From Spirochaetota bacterium (GTDB lineage: Bacteria > Spirochaetota > UBA4802 > JAKQUI01), in assembly GCA_029562645.1 (NCBI GenBank), contig JAKQUI010000047.1:1-64000 (forward strand): 64,000 bases of DNA. The letters run 5' to 3'. Positions 26,226 through 33,833 of this stretch are shown piece after piece. A model generated the notes under the pieces. The model did not search any database. It had not been told where the DNA came from and was given only the letters and a program-made list of their open reading frames with translations. Numbering within the stretch: position 1 is the stretch's first letter; the number at the start of each line of letters is the position of its first letter. The translations under genes and the position numbers were made by a program.

Positions 26226-26654
26226 GGCATATCCGCTCCATAAAAATGTTTGTGTACACAAGAAATCGTAGAAAAAAAATTGGCAAATATAATTCATTTT
26301 CGATTAATATTTATTGACAAAATTTTATATTATATTAACGTGAAAATGGGTTGAAACCTCCATATCACGACCACGTTTCATGGAGAACCTCTCGGGGATT
26401 CCATCAGGCAGGCATCTGTTTGATCGGAATCCCTTCTTTTTTCTGATCCCTCCCCTGGTATTGAAGCATCTTTTGCGTGAACTATGTAAAATATTTAATA
26501 TCAAAAAATATTTAGTGAATATATTTCAAGTGAATTTATCAAAATAAATTAATATTTTAATCAATATTTTAACTTATAATAAAATTTTACTTGTCGGGTA
26601 TTGTGGATTTTGATATAATTATAGTTGAATGGGGATATTGGAGGAGGGTAATCG
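26226..26654. other. 429-bp AT-rich gene-free region
   Basis: The base composition falls sharply against the GC-rich surroundings. It holds a TTGACA at 26314, a T-tailed hairpin at 26395-26442 that suggests a small RNA, and a long AT-only stretch around 26480-26590 ahead of the gene at 26655. It separates two divergently transcribed tail-anchored proteins. No protein frame is convincing. Confidence 0.65.
26314..26442 (+). ncRNA. candidate small RNA with intrinsic terminator
   Basis: TTGACA at 26314-26319 is followed by an AT-rich -10 area (TATTAA/TAACGT; the spacing is not ideal), then by about 50 transcribed bases. A hairpin follows, GGGATTCC-ATCA at 26395-26406 pairing with TGAT-C-GGAATCCC at 26421-26433 (one bulged base, 14-base loop), and then TTCTTTTTT. 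There is no frame with a ribosome site inside. It could equally be a terminator for a transcript that starts further upstream. Confidence 0.4.
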
Positions 26655-26798
26655 ATGAACTATCGAATCGAAAAGAAAACGGCAACAGAAAACTCCAACA
26701 CGGAGAACCGGGGCGGGTTCCATCTCGACGTACCCCGCTATATCGCCGGCGCATGCGCCATGATCGCCCTTTTGCTTATCGCGAAATATTATTTATAG
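26655..26798 (+). CDS. 47-residue tail-anchored membrane protein
   Basis: ATG at 26655 has a strong ribosome site, GGAGGAGGGTAATCG. The product is hydrophilic for about 28 residues (MNYRIEKKTATENSNTENRG) and ends in one helix, YIAGACAMIALLLIAKYYL, at the extreme C-terminus. It resembles the divergent 40-residue protein in size, topology and its last four residues (KYYL against KFFL). Tail-anchored microproteins of this kind often modulate larger membrane complexes. No family is recognised and the partner is unknown. Confidence 0.6.
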   Translation: MNYRIEKKTATENSNTENRGGFHLDVPRYIAGACAMIALLLIAKYYL

Positions 26799-26876
26799 GC
26801 TTTTTACGCCCAGTGTTGCGAAAACCCGTCTTTACCTTCTTCATACTTCATTGTCGCCAAGCTGAGGAGGAGCGCT

Positions 26877-26922
26877 AACCTCTCCGGGGTATCCGCCCCG
26901 CAACGGGTTTCCCGGAGAGGTT
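26877..26922 (+). terminator. 12-bp perfect stem-loop between two forward genes
   Basis: AACCTCTCCGGG pairs exactly with CCCGGAGAGGTT across a 22-base loop that itself contains a CCCCG/CGGG pairing. It is followed by GAATTTTCCCTTTT. It probably terminates the microprotein transcript and could attenuate the gene at 26993. Confidence 0.6.
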
Positions 26923-26992
26923 GAATTTTCCCTTTTGGATGCTCATGGGGAGCGGCACCGTCGCAGGAGCGACCGTGCCAGGGAGGTGCGTG

Positions 26993-27382
26993 ATGATGAA
27001 CGGACGCGACGACAACGTGATTCTCGACATGAGCGTTCCGGTCGGCTCGACCCGCGAGGGGATCATCGACGGGATCGTGCGCGCTCTCGCGCAGGCGGGC
27101 GTACGGACGCTGTATGATGATTCCCTGCCGGACCTTCTTGAGCGACTGCTTTCGGAGGTGCTCCGTGGCGGCGCGTCAGACGCGATCGAGCGGGGCCTGT
27201 TCACCCACGCGCGGCGAAATGAGGGCTATGTGGAAATAACCGTTCGCGATGGCGCCGAACGCAATCGCTGCTACAGCTATTTATTCGATTCGAAGCTGAG
27301 CGCGATGACTTATGCCGCGAATGGCGGAGCCGAAGATCCTATGGGCGTCGTGGTCCGGGTGAACATGGCGCTCAGGAACTAG
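26993..27382 (+). CDS. hypothetical protein, 129 residues, possibly single-domain alpha/beta
   Basis: ATG at 26993 follows GGGAGG. The protein starts with a beta-like stretch (NVILDMSVPVGSTREGIIDGI), followed by helices (VRALAQAGVRTLYDDSLPDLLERLLSEVL) and a sheet-rich C-terminus (YVEITVRDGAERNRCYSYLF, MGVVVRVNMALRN). It has no signal peptide and no membrane segment. I do not recognise the family. It is preceded by the stem-loop at 26877 and converges on the outer-membrane barrel gene. Coding potential is supported by codon composition and the ribosome site; function is open. Confidence 0.65.
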   Translation: MMNGRDDNVILDMSVPVGSTREGIIDGIVRALAQAGVRTLYDDSLPDLLERLLSEVLRGGASDAIERGLFTHARRNEGYVEITVRDGAERNRCYSYLFDSKLSAMTYAANGGAEDPMGVVVRVNMALRN

Positions 27383-27567
27383 CGCCGCATGCGCACTGCA
27401 CCGGGCGCCCGGCTGGCGCATGGTGCGCGTGGTGCATGGGAACGCGGTTCCGGGATCGGCCATCCAGGCCCTGGTGTCGATGGTGACGCGTGTGCGGCGG
27501 CGCGTTCCGGTCGGCCCGCCGCATCAAACACGGCGCCTGTGCGGAAAACCCGCGGTGACGTTGCCTG

Positions 27568-28842
27568 CTATTCGACGCGCATCTTCTCCGGTCCCTCGAG
27601 CTCGTCTGGGATCGTCCGCCGCTCTTTCTCCTTCGGTTCGCCGTCCGGACGCGGGTTCTCGCCGAAGGCCGCGATGACCATGACGAGCACCTCGTGGTTT
27701 CCCTTTTCGAGTCGTCGGGTGTGCGCGTCGCGTCGCACGGCGTTGATGCCGTATGCATAGTTGAGCATCATGGGCACTACGTCCCCGAGCTTGGTCGTGA
27801 ACGATGCCGAGACGCTGTGGTAGACGGTGTGCGCATAGTTCCCGACGCCAATCACCTCGTTCTTCTTGTGCAGATAGAGCAGGTTGTAGCCGGGCTGCAG
27901 CCGCGAATGCCAGACGCCAAGCGGAAGGCCGATCTGGGCGCGGGCCGTGGCGAATTTATTGTGATAGAACTCCCCCCAGAAGTAGCCGGGCATCGGGGCC
28001 GTTTCCGAGAAGAAGGCGCCGATCTTGTCGGAGTTGTTCCGGTCGATATTGTGGTGGTATGCCCCGAGCAGGGTGATGTCGTTCGAGAACGAGTAGTATA
28101 GCCCCAGCTCGGCGTACGATTTGTGCGTGTGCGATATGCTCGATTTCATCGTCTCGGGGATGAGGTCCTCGAATGTCCCGTAGCCGTATCGCCGCGCATA
28201 CTCGTAGATCGCCCGGGCGTACACGCCGTGCCGAATGCGGTCGAGCAGTCCCCGGCGGGTCACGAAATCGGCGACGAGATCGGCGCGGCCCTTGTGCTCC
28301 CAGTGGTTGTTGGGCAGGGCGATCTCGGTCGGCTCGTAGTGGTTTTGCATGATGTCCCTGCCGACGTTTTCCCGGTAGAAATACCATCCCGGGTAGTACG
28401 ACAGCTTCAGCGACACCGGTTTGATGAAGTGGTACTGGAAGAACGCCTCCACGCCCGCATTATGCCCCTGGAACCGCCGCCGATAATCGGACACGCCGTT
28501 GGTGTAGGCGTGAAATCCGCTGTACACGGTGTGATTGAGCTGGGGCGAGACCCCGACAAAATACTCCCGCGTCTTGCGGCCGAACACGGTGATCACGTGC
28601 GTCGTGAGTATGGAGAGCTCGGCGTAGAGATCGTGCGGGAGCTCCTCCTGGAAATACCGGTACAGAAACAGCGGCGTCGCATTGTTCACCTCCGCGACGC
28701 TATACGGCCGGTCGAATCCAAGGACCAGGTTGTGCCGATAGGGCTGCTTCTCCTCCACGGCGTGGAGCGGGAGCGGCGCGTGAATCGTCGCGATCAACAT
28801 GGCGACCATGATATGCGTGCTGATGGCCGGGGGGATCTTCAT
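27568..28842 (-). CDS. outer-membrane beta-barrel protein
   Basis: ATG at 28842 follows AAGGAG with the spacing taken up by an alternative ATG at 28848. A signal peptide (ISTHIMVAMLIATIHAPLPLHA) precedes about 400 residues of alternating polar/aromatic strands: YFVGVSPQLNHTVYSGFHAYT, AFFQYHFIKPVSLKLSYYPGWYFY, AELGLYYSFSNDITLLGAYHH, ARAQIGLPLGVWHSRLQPGYNLLY. The Tyr/Phe/His content and turn spacing suggest a 12- to 16-stranded barrel. The end is charged and soluble (GENPRPDGEPKEKERR), not a classic terminal Phe. No family is recognised. The frame continues upstream to 29187, but that part is antisense-like and lies over the ATPase gene. Confidence 0.78.
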   Translation of the reverse strand: MKIPPAISTHIMVAMLIATIHAPLPLHAVEEKQPYRHNLVLGFDRPYSVAEVNNATPLFLYRYFQEELPHDLYAELSILTTHVITVFGRKTREYFVGVSPQLNHTVYSGFHAYTNGVSDYRRRFQGHNAGVEAFFQYHFIKPVSLKLSYYPGWYFYRENVGRDIMQNHYEPTEIALPNNHWEHKGRADLVADFVTRRGLLDRIRHGVYARAIYEYARRYGYGTFEDLIPETMKSSISHTHKSYAELGLYYSFSNDITLLGAYHHNIDRNNSDKIGAFFSETAPMPGYFWGEFYHNKFATARAQIGLPLGVWHSRLQPGYNLLYLHKKNEVIGVGNYAHTVYHSVSASFTTKLGDVVPMMLNYAYGINAVRRDAHTRRLEKGNHEVLVMVIAAFGENPRPDGEPKEKERRTIPDELEGPEKMRVE

Positions 28843-28931
28843 GCGCATCTCCTTTTCGGTATGGAATACGTCATTGCCTGCGGCGCGTGCGGTTAACGTA
28901 AGGAAGGAGTGCGGAAAAAACAACAACAATG

Positions 28932-30137
28932 TTACGTTCCGGCAGGATGCGAGAGCTGCTCCAGGAGATCGCGATAGTCGATGAATTGGATGCTGTCGGA
29001 AAGGGCGGTTCGTTCTTCGCCCGCGTAGACGATACGGCCTTCGATTGATCGTGTCGAAGGGGAAATCTCGTTCTTTTCCAGGTCGATGAGTTTTACCAGC
29101 GAATCGGCCATGCGCGGTTTCGCGGTGCGGGTGTTCTTGATCTCGACATAGTGGACGGTTTGCGCGTGGCGATCCTCGATGATACAATCGGCCTCAAGGC
29201 CAAGGTTGTTTCGAAAATAGTAGAGCTCGCTTTCCCGGCCGTTGTGGAGGATGATTTTTTTTATCTCGGAAACAATATAGTTCTCAAAAACAGGTCCCGC
29301 CAACGGTCCCCGGTCGAGCAATTTCCGGTCGGATATCCCCGTGAGGTGGCAGATGATCCCGGTATCGTAAAAATATATCTTGGGACGCTTGACGATCCGC
29401 TTACCCAGGTTCCGATGATAAGGCGGGAGCAGGAAAATGATATAACTCGCTTCGAGTATCGAGATCCAGCTTCGGATCGTATTCACGCTCACGCCGACCT
29501 CACCGGCGAGTTCGCTCATGTTGAGTTCCTGCGCCGACCGCGCGGCGAGGAGCATCAGGAGCCGCCGGAAATCCCGCAGGTTCCCCAGGTTGTAGAGAGA
29601 CCGTACGTCCCGCTCGAGATAGTTGGCAATATACGATGAATACCATTCTCCAAGGCCGTCGTATTTCCGCATAACCAGCTCGGGATAACTGCCGTTAACG
29701 ATCTGCCGTTCTCGAAGCGGTGAAGGGATTTCGCTGTACTGAAACGGCAGGAGGGAAAGCATGCCGATCCTGCCGGCAAGCGACTCGGTTATCCCTTTGA
29801 CGAAGGCAAACTGGCTCGAGCCGGTGAGTATGTAGTGCCCGTAGGAGCCGCGGTCCTCGTCGATGGCCAGCTTGAGGTAATCGAATATCTTGGGAGCCTT
29901 CTGGACCTCGTCAAAAATGACGCGCCCGGAATGGCGTTTCATGAATCCCTTCGGGTCGTCATCGAAGAAGGCGCCCTGGGTCGGATCGTCAAAGGTTACA
30001 TACCGGTATTCCGATTCGAAAAGCTTCTTGAGCGTGGTAGATTTTCCCGACTGGCGCGGCCCGGTGAGCGCGACTGCCGGGAAGAGCGAACAGTACCTCG
30101 CGATGGTCTTTTCCGCGTCGCGGTGCAGGTATTTCAT
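28932..30137 (-). CDS. AAA+ ATPase with DUF4143 (AAA_14) domain
   Basis: The 401-residue protein has Walker A GPRQSGKSTTL near residue 25, Walker B VIFDEVQKAP near 72, sensor TGSSQF near 104, and a C-terminal DUF4143 region (about 190-350) with a winged-helix-like segment ELAGEVGVSVNTIRSWISILEAS and a restriction-like fold end (LYYFRNNLGLEADCIIED, YVEIKNTRT). Such proteins are abundant, mobile and of unresolved function, with links to toxin-antitoxin-like behaviour. Its ATG stands only 12 bases after a TATAAT box that overlaps an inverted repeat (30151-30185), so the mRNA would be nearly leaderless and probably autoregulated. Confidence 0.9.
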   Translation of the reverse strand: MKYLHRDAEKTIARYCSLFPAVALTGPRQSGKSTTLKKLFESEYRYVTFDDPTQGAFFDDDPKGFMKRHSGRVIFDEVQKAPKIFDYLKLAIDEDRGSYGHYILTGSSQFAFVKGITESLAGRIGMLSLLPFQYSEIPSPLRERQIVNGSYPELVMRKYDGLGEWYSSYIANYLERDVRSLYNLGNLRDFRRLLMLLAARSAQELNMSELAGEVGVSVNTIRSWISILEASYIIFLLPPYHRNLGKRIVKRPKIYFYDTGIICHLTGISDRKLLDRGPLAGPVFENYIVSEIKKIILHNGRESELYYFRNNLGLEADCIIEDRHAQTVHYVEIKNTRTAKPRMADSLVKLIDLEKNEISPSTRSIEGRIVYAGEERTALSDSIQFIDYRDLLEQLSHPAGT

Positions 30138-30148
30138 GATCTGAATTT

Positions 30149-30154
30149 ATTATA
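30149..30154 (-). promoter_or_regulatory. TATAAT -10 box of the AAA/DUF4143 gene
   Basis: Perfect TATAAT on the minus strand 12 bases before the start codon, implying a transcript with almost no leader. The -35 is not clear. Confidence 0.55.
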
Positions 30155-30185
30155 CAGATTTTAAGTGTCAAGTAAAATCTGTATA
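30151..30185. promoter_or_regulatory. perfect 13-bp inverted repeat (operator candidate)
   Basis: TATACAGATTTTA and TAAAATCTGTATA are exact reverse complements separated by AGTGTCAAG. The element overlaps the -10 box of the AAA/DUF4143 gene, as expected for a dimeric repressor site, possibly bound by the ATPase's own winged-helix region. Confidence 0.65.
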
Positions 30186-30224
30186 TATATTAATGTTGGT
30201 GATTATGTCACTTCGGGATGACGG

Positions 30225-30920
30225 TCACTCCTCGGGCTGCGCCCATTGCTTTTTCTCCCAATCGAACCGCTGGTACGGCCTGAACCGGTTCTTATAGGCC
30301 ATGAAGTGGTTGCGCGCGACGTGATACCCGAGGTAGTAGTAGTCGAGGCCGAGTTCGCGCGCGTGTTCGATCTCCCTGATTGCGCTCACCGTGCCGAGGC
30401 TGTAGCGCCCATGCGCCGTTCGGTAGATGAAGTACACGCTGCTCAATCCCCGGCTCGACTGGTCGATGAAACCCGCGGCGATGAGCGAATCGCCCAGCCG
30501 GTACTCCGACTGCAGGGCCGGGCACGAGGGGTAGTAGAAGTTGTGGAGGAAGTCATCCAGCGAGGGATTGGAGCCGAAGCGGTTGATGGAGTGGTCGCAG
30601 TAGATGTCGAAAATTTCTTCCGAGAACGCAAGCGGCTCGAAACGCGTCTCGATGGCGCGCGCCTTGGCGAGCGTCTTGCGCTGGTTCGCGGAGGGCGCGA
30701 ACTCCCGGGCGAGCACGCGAACCGGAACGCACTCGCGGCACTCGCCGCACTCGGGCATGAAGTAGTAGGGGCCAAACTTCCGCCAGCCGGTCGCGAGCAG
30801 GTGTTCGAGCTCGTCGGCCGTAACGTCGGTCGCGAAAAAATAGCGGTACCGGCACCGGTTCCCCGGGATGTATGGACAGGTCACTTCATCGCTCAGGCGG
30901 TCGGGCTGGAGAATGTTCAT
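30225..30920 (-). CDS. bpt: aspartate/glutamate leucyltransferase (Bpt/ATE family)
   Basis: The 231-residue protein has the arginyl/leucyl-transferase family layout: N-terminal Cys pair region CPYIPGNRCRYRYFF, the CGECRECVPVRVL motif near residue 55 that binds haem/Fe-S in relatives, and C-terminal GNAT-like blocks SSVYFIYR, YSLGTVSAIREIEHARELGLDYYYLGYHV and YKNRFRPYQ. Bpt adds Leu to proteins with N-terminal Asp or Glu, creating N-degrons for ClpS. It lies 12 kb from the clpS-clpA-aat operon, so the pathway covers both Arg/Lys and Asp/Glu N-termini. It is about 15 bases downstream of the lipoprotein gene. Confidence 0.95.
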   Translation of the reverse strand: MNILQPDRLSDEVTCPYIPGNRCRYRYFFATDVTADELEHLLATGWRKFGPYYFMPECGECRECVPVRVLAREFAPSANQRKTLAKARAIETRFEPLAFSEEIFDIYCDHSINRFGSNPSLDDFLHNFYYPSCPALQSEYRLGDSLIAAGFIDQSSRGLSSVYFIYRTAHGRYSLGTVSAIREIEHARELGLDYYYLGYHVARNHFMAYKNRFRPYQRFDWEKKQWAQPEE

Positions 30921-30936
30921 TGCGACATGTACGATA

Positions 30937-31776
30937 TTATGGGAAAATGATGGTGCGCGTCTTTTTCTCGGGGATGCTTTTCACGACGGCCTTGTAGGGC
31001 TTGAATTCGAAGGGACGATAATGGTATTCGGTTTCCACGACCAGCTTGGCCGGATTCGAGGCGATGTACTGGTTGATGCCTACCAGGCGACCGGCCCCCT
31101 CGTAGTGATATGACAGATACACCAGCGCGAGGGGTATGCGGTCCGTGAAGGTTTTGCGTATTTCTTTTGTGGCCTCCACCGGGCTCTGGGAGAGGCCGAC
31201 GACAAACCCGCCAGTGCCGCCGATGATCGGGGTGGAAACGAATACTACGGCGACGAGGGCCACGACGATTCCGAGAATGGCGAGAATCGCTATTGCGTCC
31301 TTCCCCCCGCCACCGGGACTTGAAATGCATCCTGAGCCACAGGAGCCGCTTGATGATCCGCCGGCGCTGCCACCTCCGCCCCCACTCCACAGGCTGATGC
31401 CGGTCTCGAAGCCCTTTTGCGTCCACTCGAATACCACCTTGATCGGCCGGGCGAGATCGGCCTTTTCCTGGTGCTTTACGATCATCATCGACAGAGCCTT
31501 GCTGGGGCGGTTCTTCTCATCTTTGAACACGAGAACGAATGTTGATCCGATCGCGTCGGGTGTTTTCTTCAGCTTCCCGTCGTACTTCGGCATTCCACGG
31601 TCGTCGATCGTCATGGATTGATAGACATCGGCGGCGGTATAGGCCTCGGGGGTTATCTCGAAACGATCAAGCGCGACGTTTTTCGAGAGGCAGCCGGGGA
31701 GCGCGTACGTGCAAAGGAAAAAGAAGCAGGTGATGATTCGCAACGGCGTCAATGCGGATATGATCTTCAGGGTCAT
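30937..31776 (-). CDS. lipoprotein with internal Gly/Ser/Cys linker and transmembrane helix
   Basis: The ATG at 31776 sits just past the adk terminator hairpin. A lipoprotein signal (TCFFFLCTYALPGC) gives the Cys near residue 28. The N-terminal domain (about 35-130) is beta-rich. Residues 133-162 are low complexity (GGGGGSAGGSSSGSCGSGC), followed by a strong transmembrane helix IAILAILGIVVALVAVVFV and a second soluble part (about 200-279). A lipid anchor plus an internal helix is unusual and may place the C-terminal part in the cytoplasm or the helix in the outer membrane. No family is recognised. It is followed by bpt in the same orientation. Confidence 0.68.
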   Translation of the reverse strand: MTLKIISALTPLRIITCFFFLCTYALPGCLSKNVALDRFEITPEAYTAADVYQSMTIDDRGMPKYDGKLKKTPDAIGSTFVLVFKDEKNRPSKALSMMIVKHQEKADLARPIKVVFEWTQKGFETGISLWSGGGGGSAGGSSSGSCGSGCISSPGGGGKDAIAILAILGIVVALVAVVFVSTPIIGGTGGFVVGLSQSPVEATKEIRKTFTDRIPLALVYLSYHYEGAGRLVGINQYIASNPAKLVVETEYHYRPFEFKPYKAVVKSIPEKKTRTIIFP

Positions 31777-31786
31777 GGCATTCAGA

Positions 31787-31817
31787 AAAAGCCGGAGGGC
31801 TGCACCCTCCGGCTTTT
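31787..31817 (-). terminator. intrinsic terminator of adk
   Basis: AAAAGCCGGAGGG pairs with CCCTCCGGCTTTT around a five-base loop, 14 bases after the adk stop; the T-tract follows on the minus strand. It ends about ten bases before the start of the downstream lipoprotein gene. Confidence 0.9.
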
Positions 31818-31831
31818 CAGATCGCGTTTGA

Positions 31832-32518
31832 TTACTTCAACTTCTTCATGAGCTCTTCGGTCACCTCTTTCACGCCGGGCTTCCCGTCGAGTTCGATGAT
31901 CTTGATGCCCTTCTTCGCGGCGACGTCCTTGAAGTAGTTCACCGCCGCCATGGTGCCGGTCTTCGTATCGTAGTAAATGTCGTGACGCTTGCCGATGGCC
32001 ACCTCGTCCTGGTCGTCGGAGCGGGCCGAGAGGGCGCCGCCGCAGACGCGGCATACGAAGTCATCACCCTTCTGGGTCGGCTTGATGGCGTCGATGAAGA
32101 TGTTGTTCGGGTGGTTGTTGTCGTTCGCGCACAGGCGTCGGCCCATGATGCGGTTCTTCGCGATCTCGCGGGGCAGCACGATCTCGATCACGCAGCCGAG
32201 CTTCATGCCGGCCTTCTCCACCGCCTCGTCGAGGGCCTTGGCCTGTTCGATGGAGCGGGGGAAGCCGTCGAGCAGCCAGCCGTTCTTGCAGTCCGGCTCC
32301 TGGAGGCGGCTGACGATCATGGGGATGGTGATGCCATCCGGGACGAGCTCGCCGCGGTCGATGTATTCCTTCGCCTTCTTACCAATCTCGGTGCCCTTCT
32401 TGATATTTTCGCGGAAGATGACGCCCGATTCCACGTGGACGACATTGTATTCCTTCTGGACGAGCGTGCCCTGCGTTCCCTTGCCGCTTCCGTTGGGCCC
32501 AAAAATGAGAATATTCAT
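31832..32518 (-). CDS. adk: adenylate kinase
   Basis: ATG at 32518 follows GAGGTGG. The 228-residue enzyme catalyses ATP + AMP to 2 ADP. Visible are the P-loop GPNGSGKGT near residue 7, the AMP-binding segment GVIFRENIKKGTEIGKKAKEYIDRGELVPD, the signature WLLDGFPRSIEQAKAL near 82, and RIMGRRLC leading to a long LID. The LID has Cys at RRLC and CRVCGG where zinc-binding forms have four ligands; the Asp/His of NDNNHPNN may complete the set. The C-terminus is YYDTKTGTMAAVNYF. Single gene with its own terminator. Confidence 0.94.
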   Translation of the reverse strand: MNILIFGPNGSGKGTQGTLVQKEYNVVHVESGVIFRENIKKGTEIGKKAKEYIDRGELVPDGITIPMIVSRLQEPDCKNGWLLDGFPRSIEQAKALDEAVEKAGMKLGCVIEIVLPREIAKNRIMGRRLCANDNNHPNNIFIDAIKPTQKGDDFVCRVCGGALSARSDDQDEVAIGKRHDIYYDTKTGTMAAVNYFKDVAAKKGIKIIELDGKPGVKEVTEELMKKLK

Positions 32519-32705
32519 GATTCCACCTCGTTGAAATGATATGGACAATTTACGGCACATTAAAAATTTTTGTATATATAATGCAAGAATAAATTTTCAC
32601 CAGCGCGACGAGCCGCATCAAGGTGATAAAAAACTGGTTGCGTGAAAACGGCCTCGGCACTAGCGTACATGGGGCGACCATTGAAACAGAGGGGGCGGCA
32701 TATCG

Positions 32706-33212
32706 ATGGACAATGCGCTCAGCATCGGGATACGCGGCGGGGAGTGCGTCGTTGTCGCGGAGGGGGAGATCCGCGCGGGAGAGTGCTTCGCGCTGGGCGA
32801 GGTGTTGCCGCGCTATCTGGACAACGCGAATGCGCCAACGACCGTGTATCTGGATCTGGCCCGGTGCACGTATATGGACTCCACCTTCATCGGCTTTATC
32901 GTGGGATTGGCGAAGCGGAGCGGTGCGGGCGGTGTCGTCATAGCCAACCCCTCGGCGGCGGCGAGCGAGGCGTTGCGAAAGCTCTCCGCCCTGAGCGCGA
33001 TTGAGATCAAGCCCGCTATCACCCTGCCGGACGTGCCGACGTTCCGTATCGCTCGCGATACGACCGCGTTTGGTTCGATCAGGAACATCGAGCTGGTGTT
33101 TGACGCGCATCGTACGCTCGCGTCGCTGAGCGAGGAAAACCGGCGTGAATTCGAGAGCCTCCTGCACGAGCTTTCCCGCGTCATTGAGTCGAAGCGGGGG
33201 GCGGCGTCGTGA
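32706..33212 (+). CDS. STAS-domain protein with C-terminal extension
   Basis: ATG at 32706 follows GAGGGGGCGG. Residues about 1-105 form a STAS domain with VYLDLARCTYMDSTFIGFIVGL near residue 40, placing the phospho-acceptor Ser in the DST position of antagonists. A further 60 residues (IARDTTAFGSIRNIELVFDAHRTLASLSEENRREFESLL) are helical and not part of classical SpoIIAA. The stop overlaps the GTG of the TetR gene by four bases, so the pair is co-translated. A PP2C/SpoIIE partner is 3 kb away. The coupling with a TetR factor suggests a link between partner switching and a ligand-responsive repressor. Confidence 0.82.
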   Translation: MDNALSIGIRGGECVVVAEGEIRAGECFALGEVLPRYLDNANAPTTVYLDLARCTYMDSTFIGFIVGLAKRSGAGGVVIANPSAAASEALRKLSALSAIEIKPAITLPDVPTFRIARDTTAFGSIRNIELVFDAHRTLASLSEENRREFESLLHELSRVIESKRGAAS

Positions 33213-33796
33213 AGGGAGAACTTCGCCGGCAGCAGATCCTCGACAGCGCCTTGCGGCTCTTCGCGGAGAAGGGCTACTACGAGACGCACATCGACGACAT
33301 CATCCGCGATTTACGCATCGGGCGCGGGACGGTGTATCAGTATTTCGCGAACAAGGACGATATCTTCTTTCAGCTGCTCGAGGACTATTACCATCGCTGG
33401 AAGCAGGTGGTGGCCATCTCCGACGAGGAGCGGAAAATTAATGATCCTGTCGCGTACCTGCGCATGCGCATCAGGCGGACGCTCGCGTTTTTCGCCGGCG
33501 AGCGGGAGTTCACGCGCATCTACCTGCGCATCGCGCCGGGCATCAACAAGGACATCGAGCCGCTCATCGAACGCATCGAGACAATGGTGACCGACGTGGT
33601 GCGCCAGGACCTCGAGCTCGCGCGGCGCTTCAATCATCTTCGCGACGATATCGATATTTCCGGCGCGGCGAACCTGCTGATCGGCGCCCTGCATCGGACT
33701 GCATATTATGATTTCATCCAAACCGAGACCGATGCCGACATCGGCGTGACTGCCGAAAATTTCGTTCGCGTGTTCACCGCCGGCATTTTCAAGTGA
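33209..33796 (+). CDS. TetR/AcrR family transcriptional regulator
   Basis: GTG at 33209 overlaps the STAS stop. The 195-residue protein opens with a TetR HTH (residues 1-50: RRQQILDSALRLFAEKGYYETHIDDIIRDLRIGRGTVYQYFANKDDIFFQLL), with the hallmark G-T-V-Y-x-Y-F-x-N-K-D. The ligand domain (about 55-195) holds helices rich in Arg and Glu and a late INLLIGALH-like segment (ANLLIGALHRTAYYDF). Members repress efflux or lipid-metabolism genes. No operator palindrome is obvious near the operon start. The tight coupling to a STAS gene is uncommon. Confidence 0.93.
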   Translation: MKGELRRQQILDSALRLFAEKGYYETHIDDIIRDLRIGRGTVYQYFANKDDIFFQLLEDYYHRWKQVVAISDEERKINDPVAYLRMRIRRTLAFFAGEREFTRIYLRIAPGINKDIEPLIERIETMVTDVVRQDLELARRFNHLRDDIDISGAANLLIGALHRTAYYDFIQTETDADIGVTAENFVRVFTAGIFK

Positions 33797-33833
33797 AACC
33801 CCGGCGTTGATGGATGATTGCGGGCCTGTGCGG

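Noticed and set aside
26591-26878. 95-codon frame overlapping the 47-residue microprotein
   Set aside because: It is in a different frame from the strong ribosome site at 26641-26654, and its product is unlike a folded protein.
27568-29187. Extended frame fusing the outer-membrane barrel with an Arg/Pro-rich N-terminus
   Set aside because: The extension overlaps the AAA/DUF4143 gene out of frame; the real start with AAGGAG and a signal peptide is at 28842.
30292-30855. Alternative reverse frames within bpt
   Set aside because: Arg/Ala/Pro-rich shadows of a clear enzyme gene.
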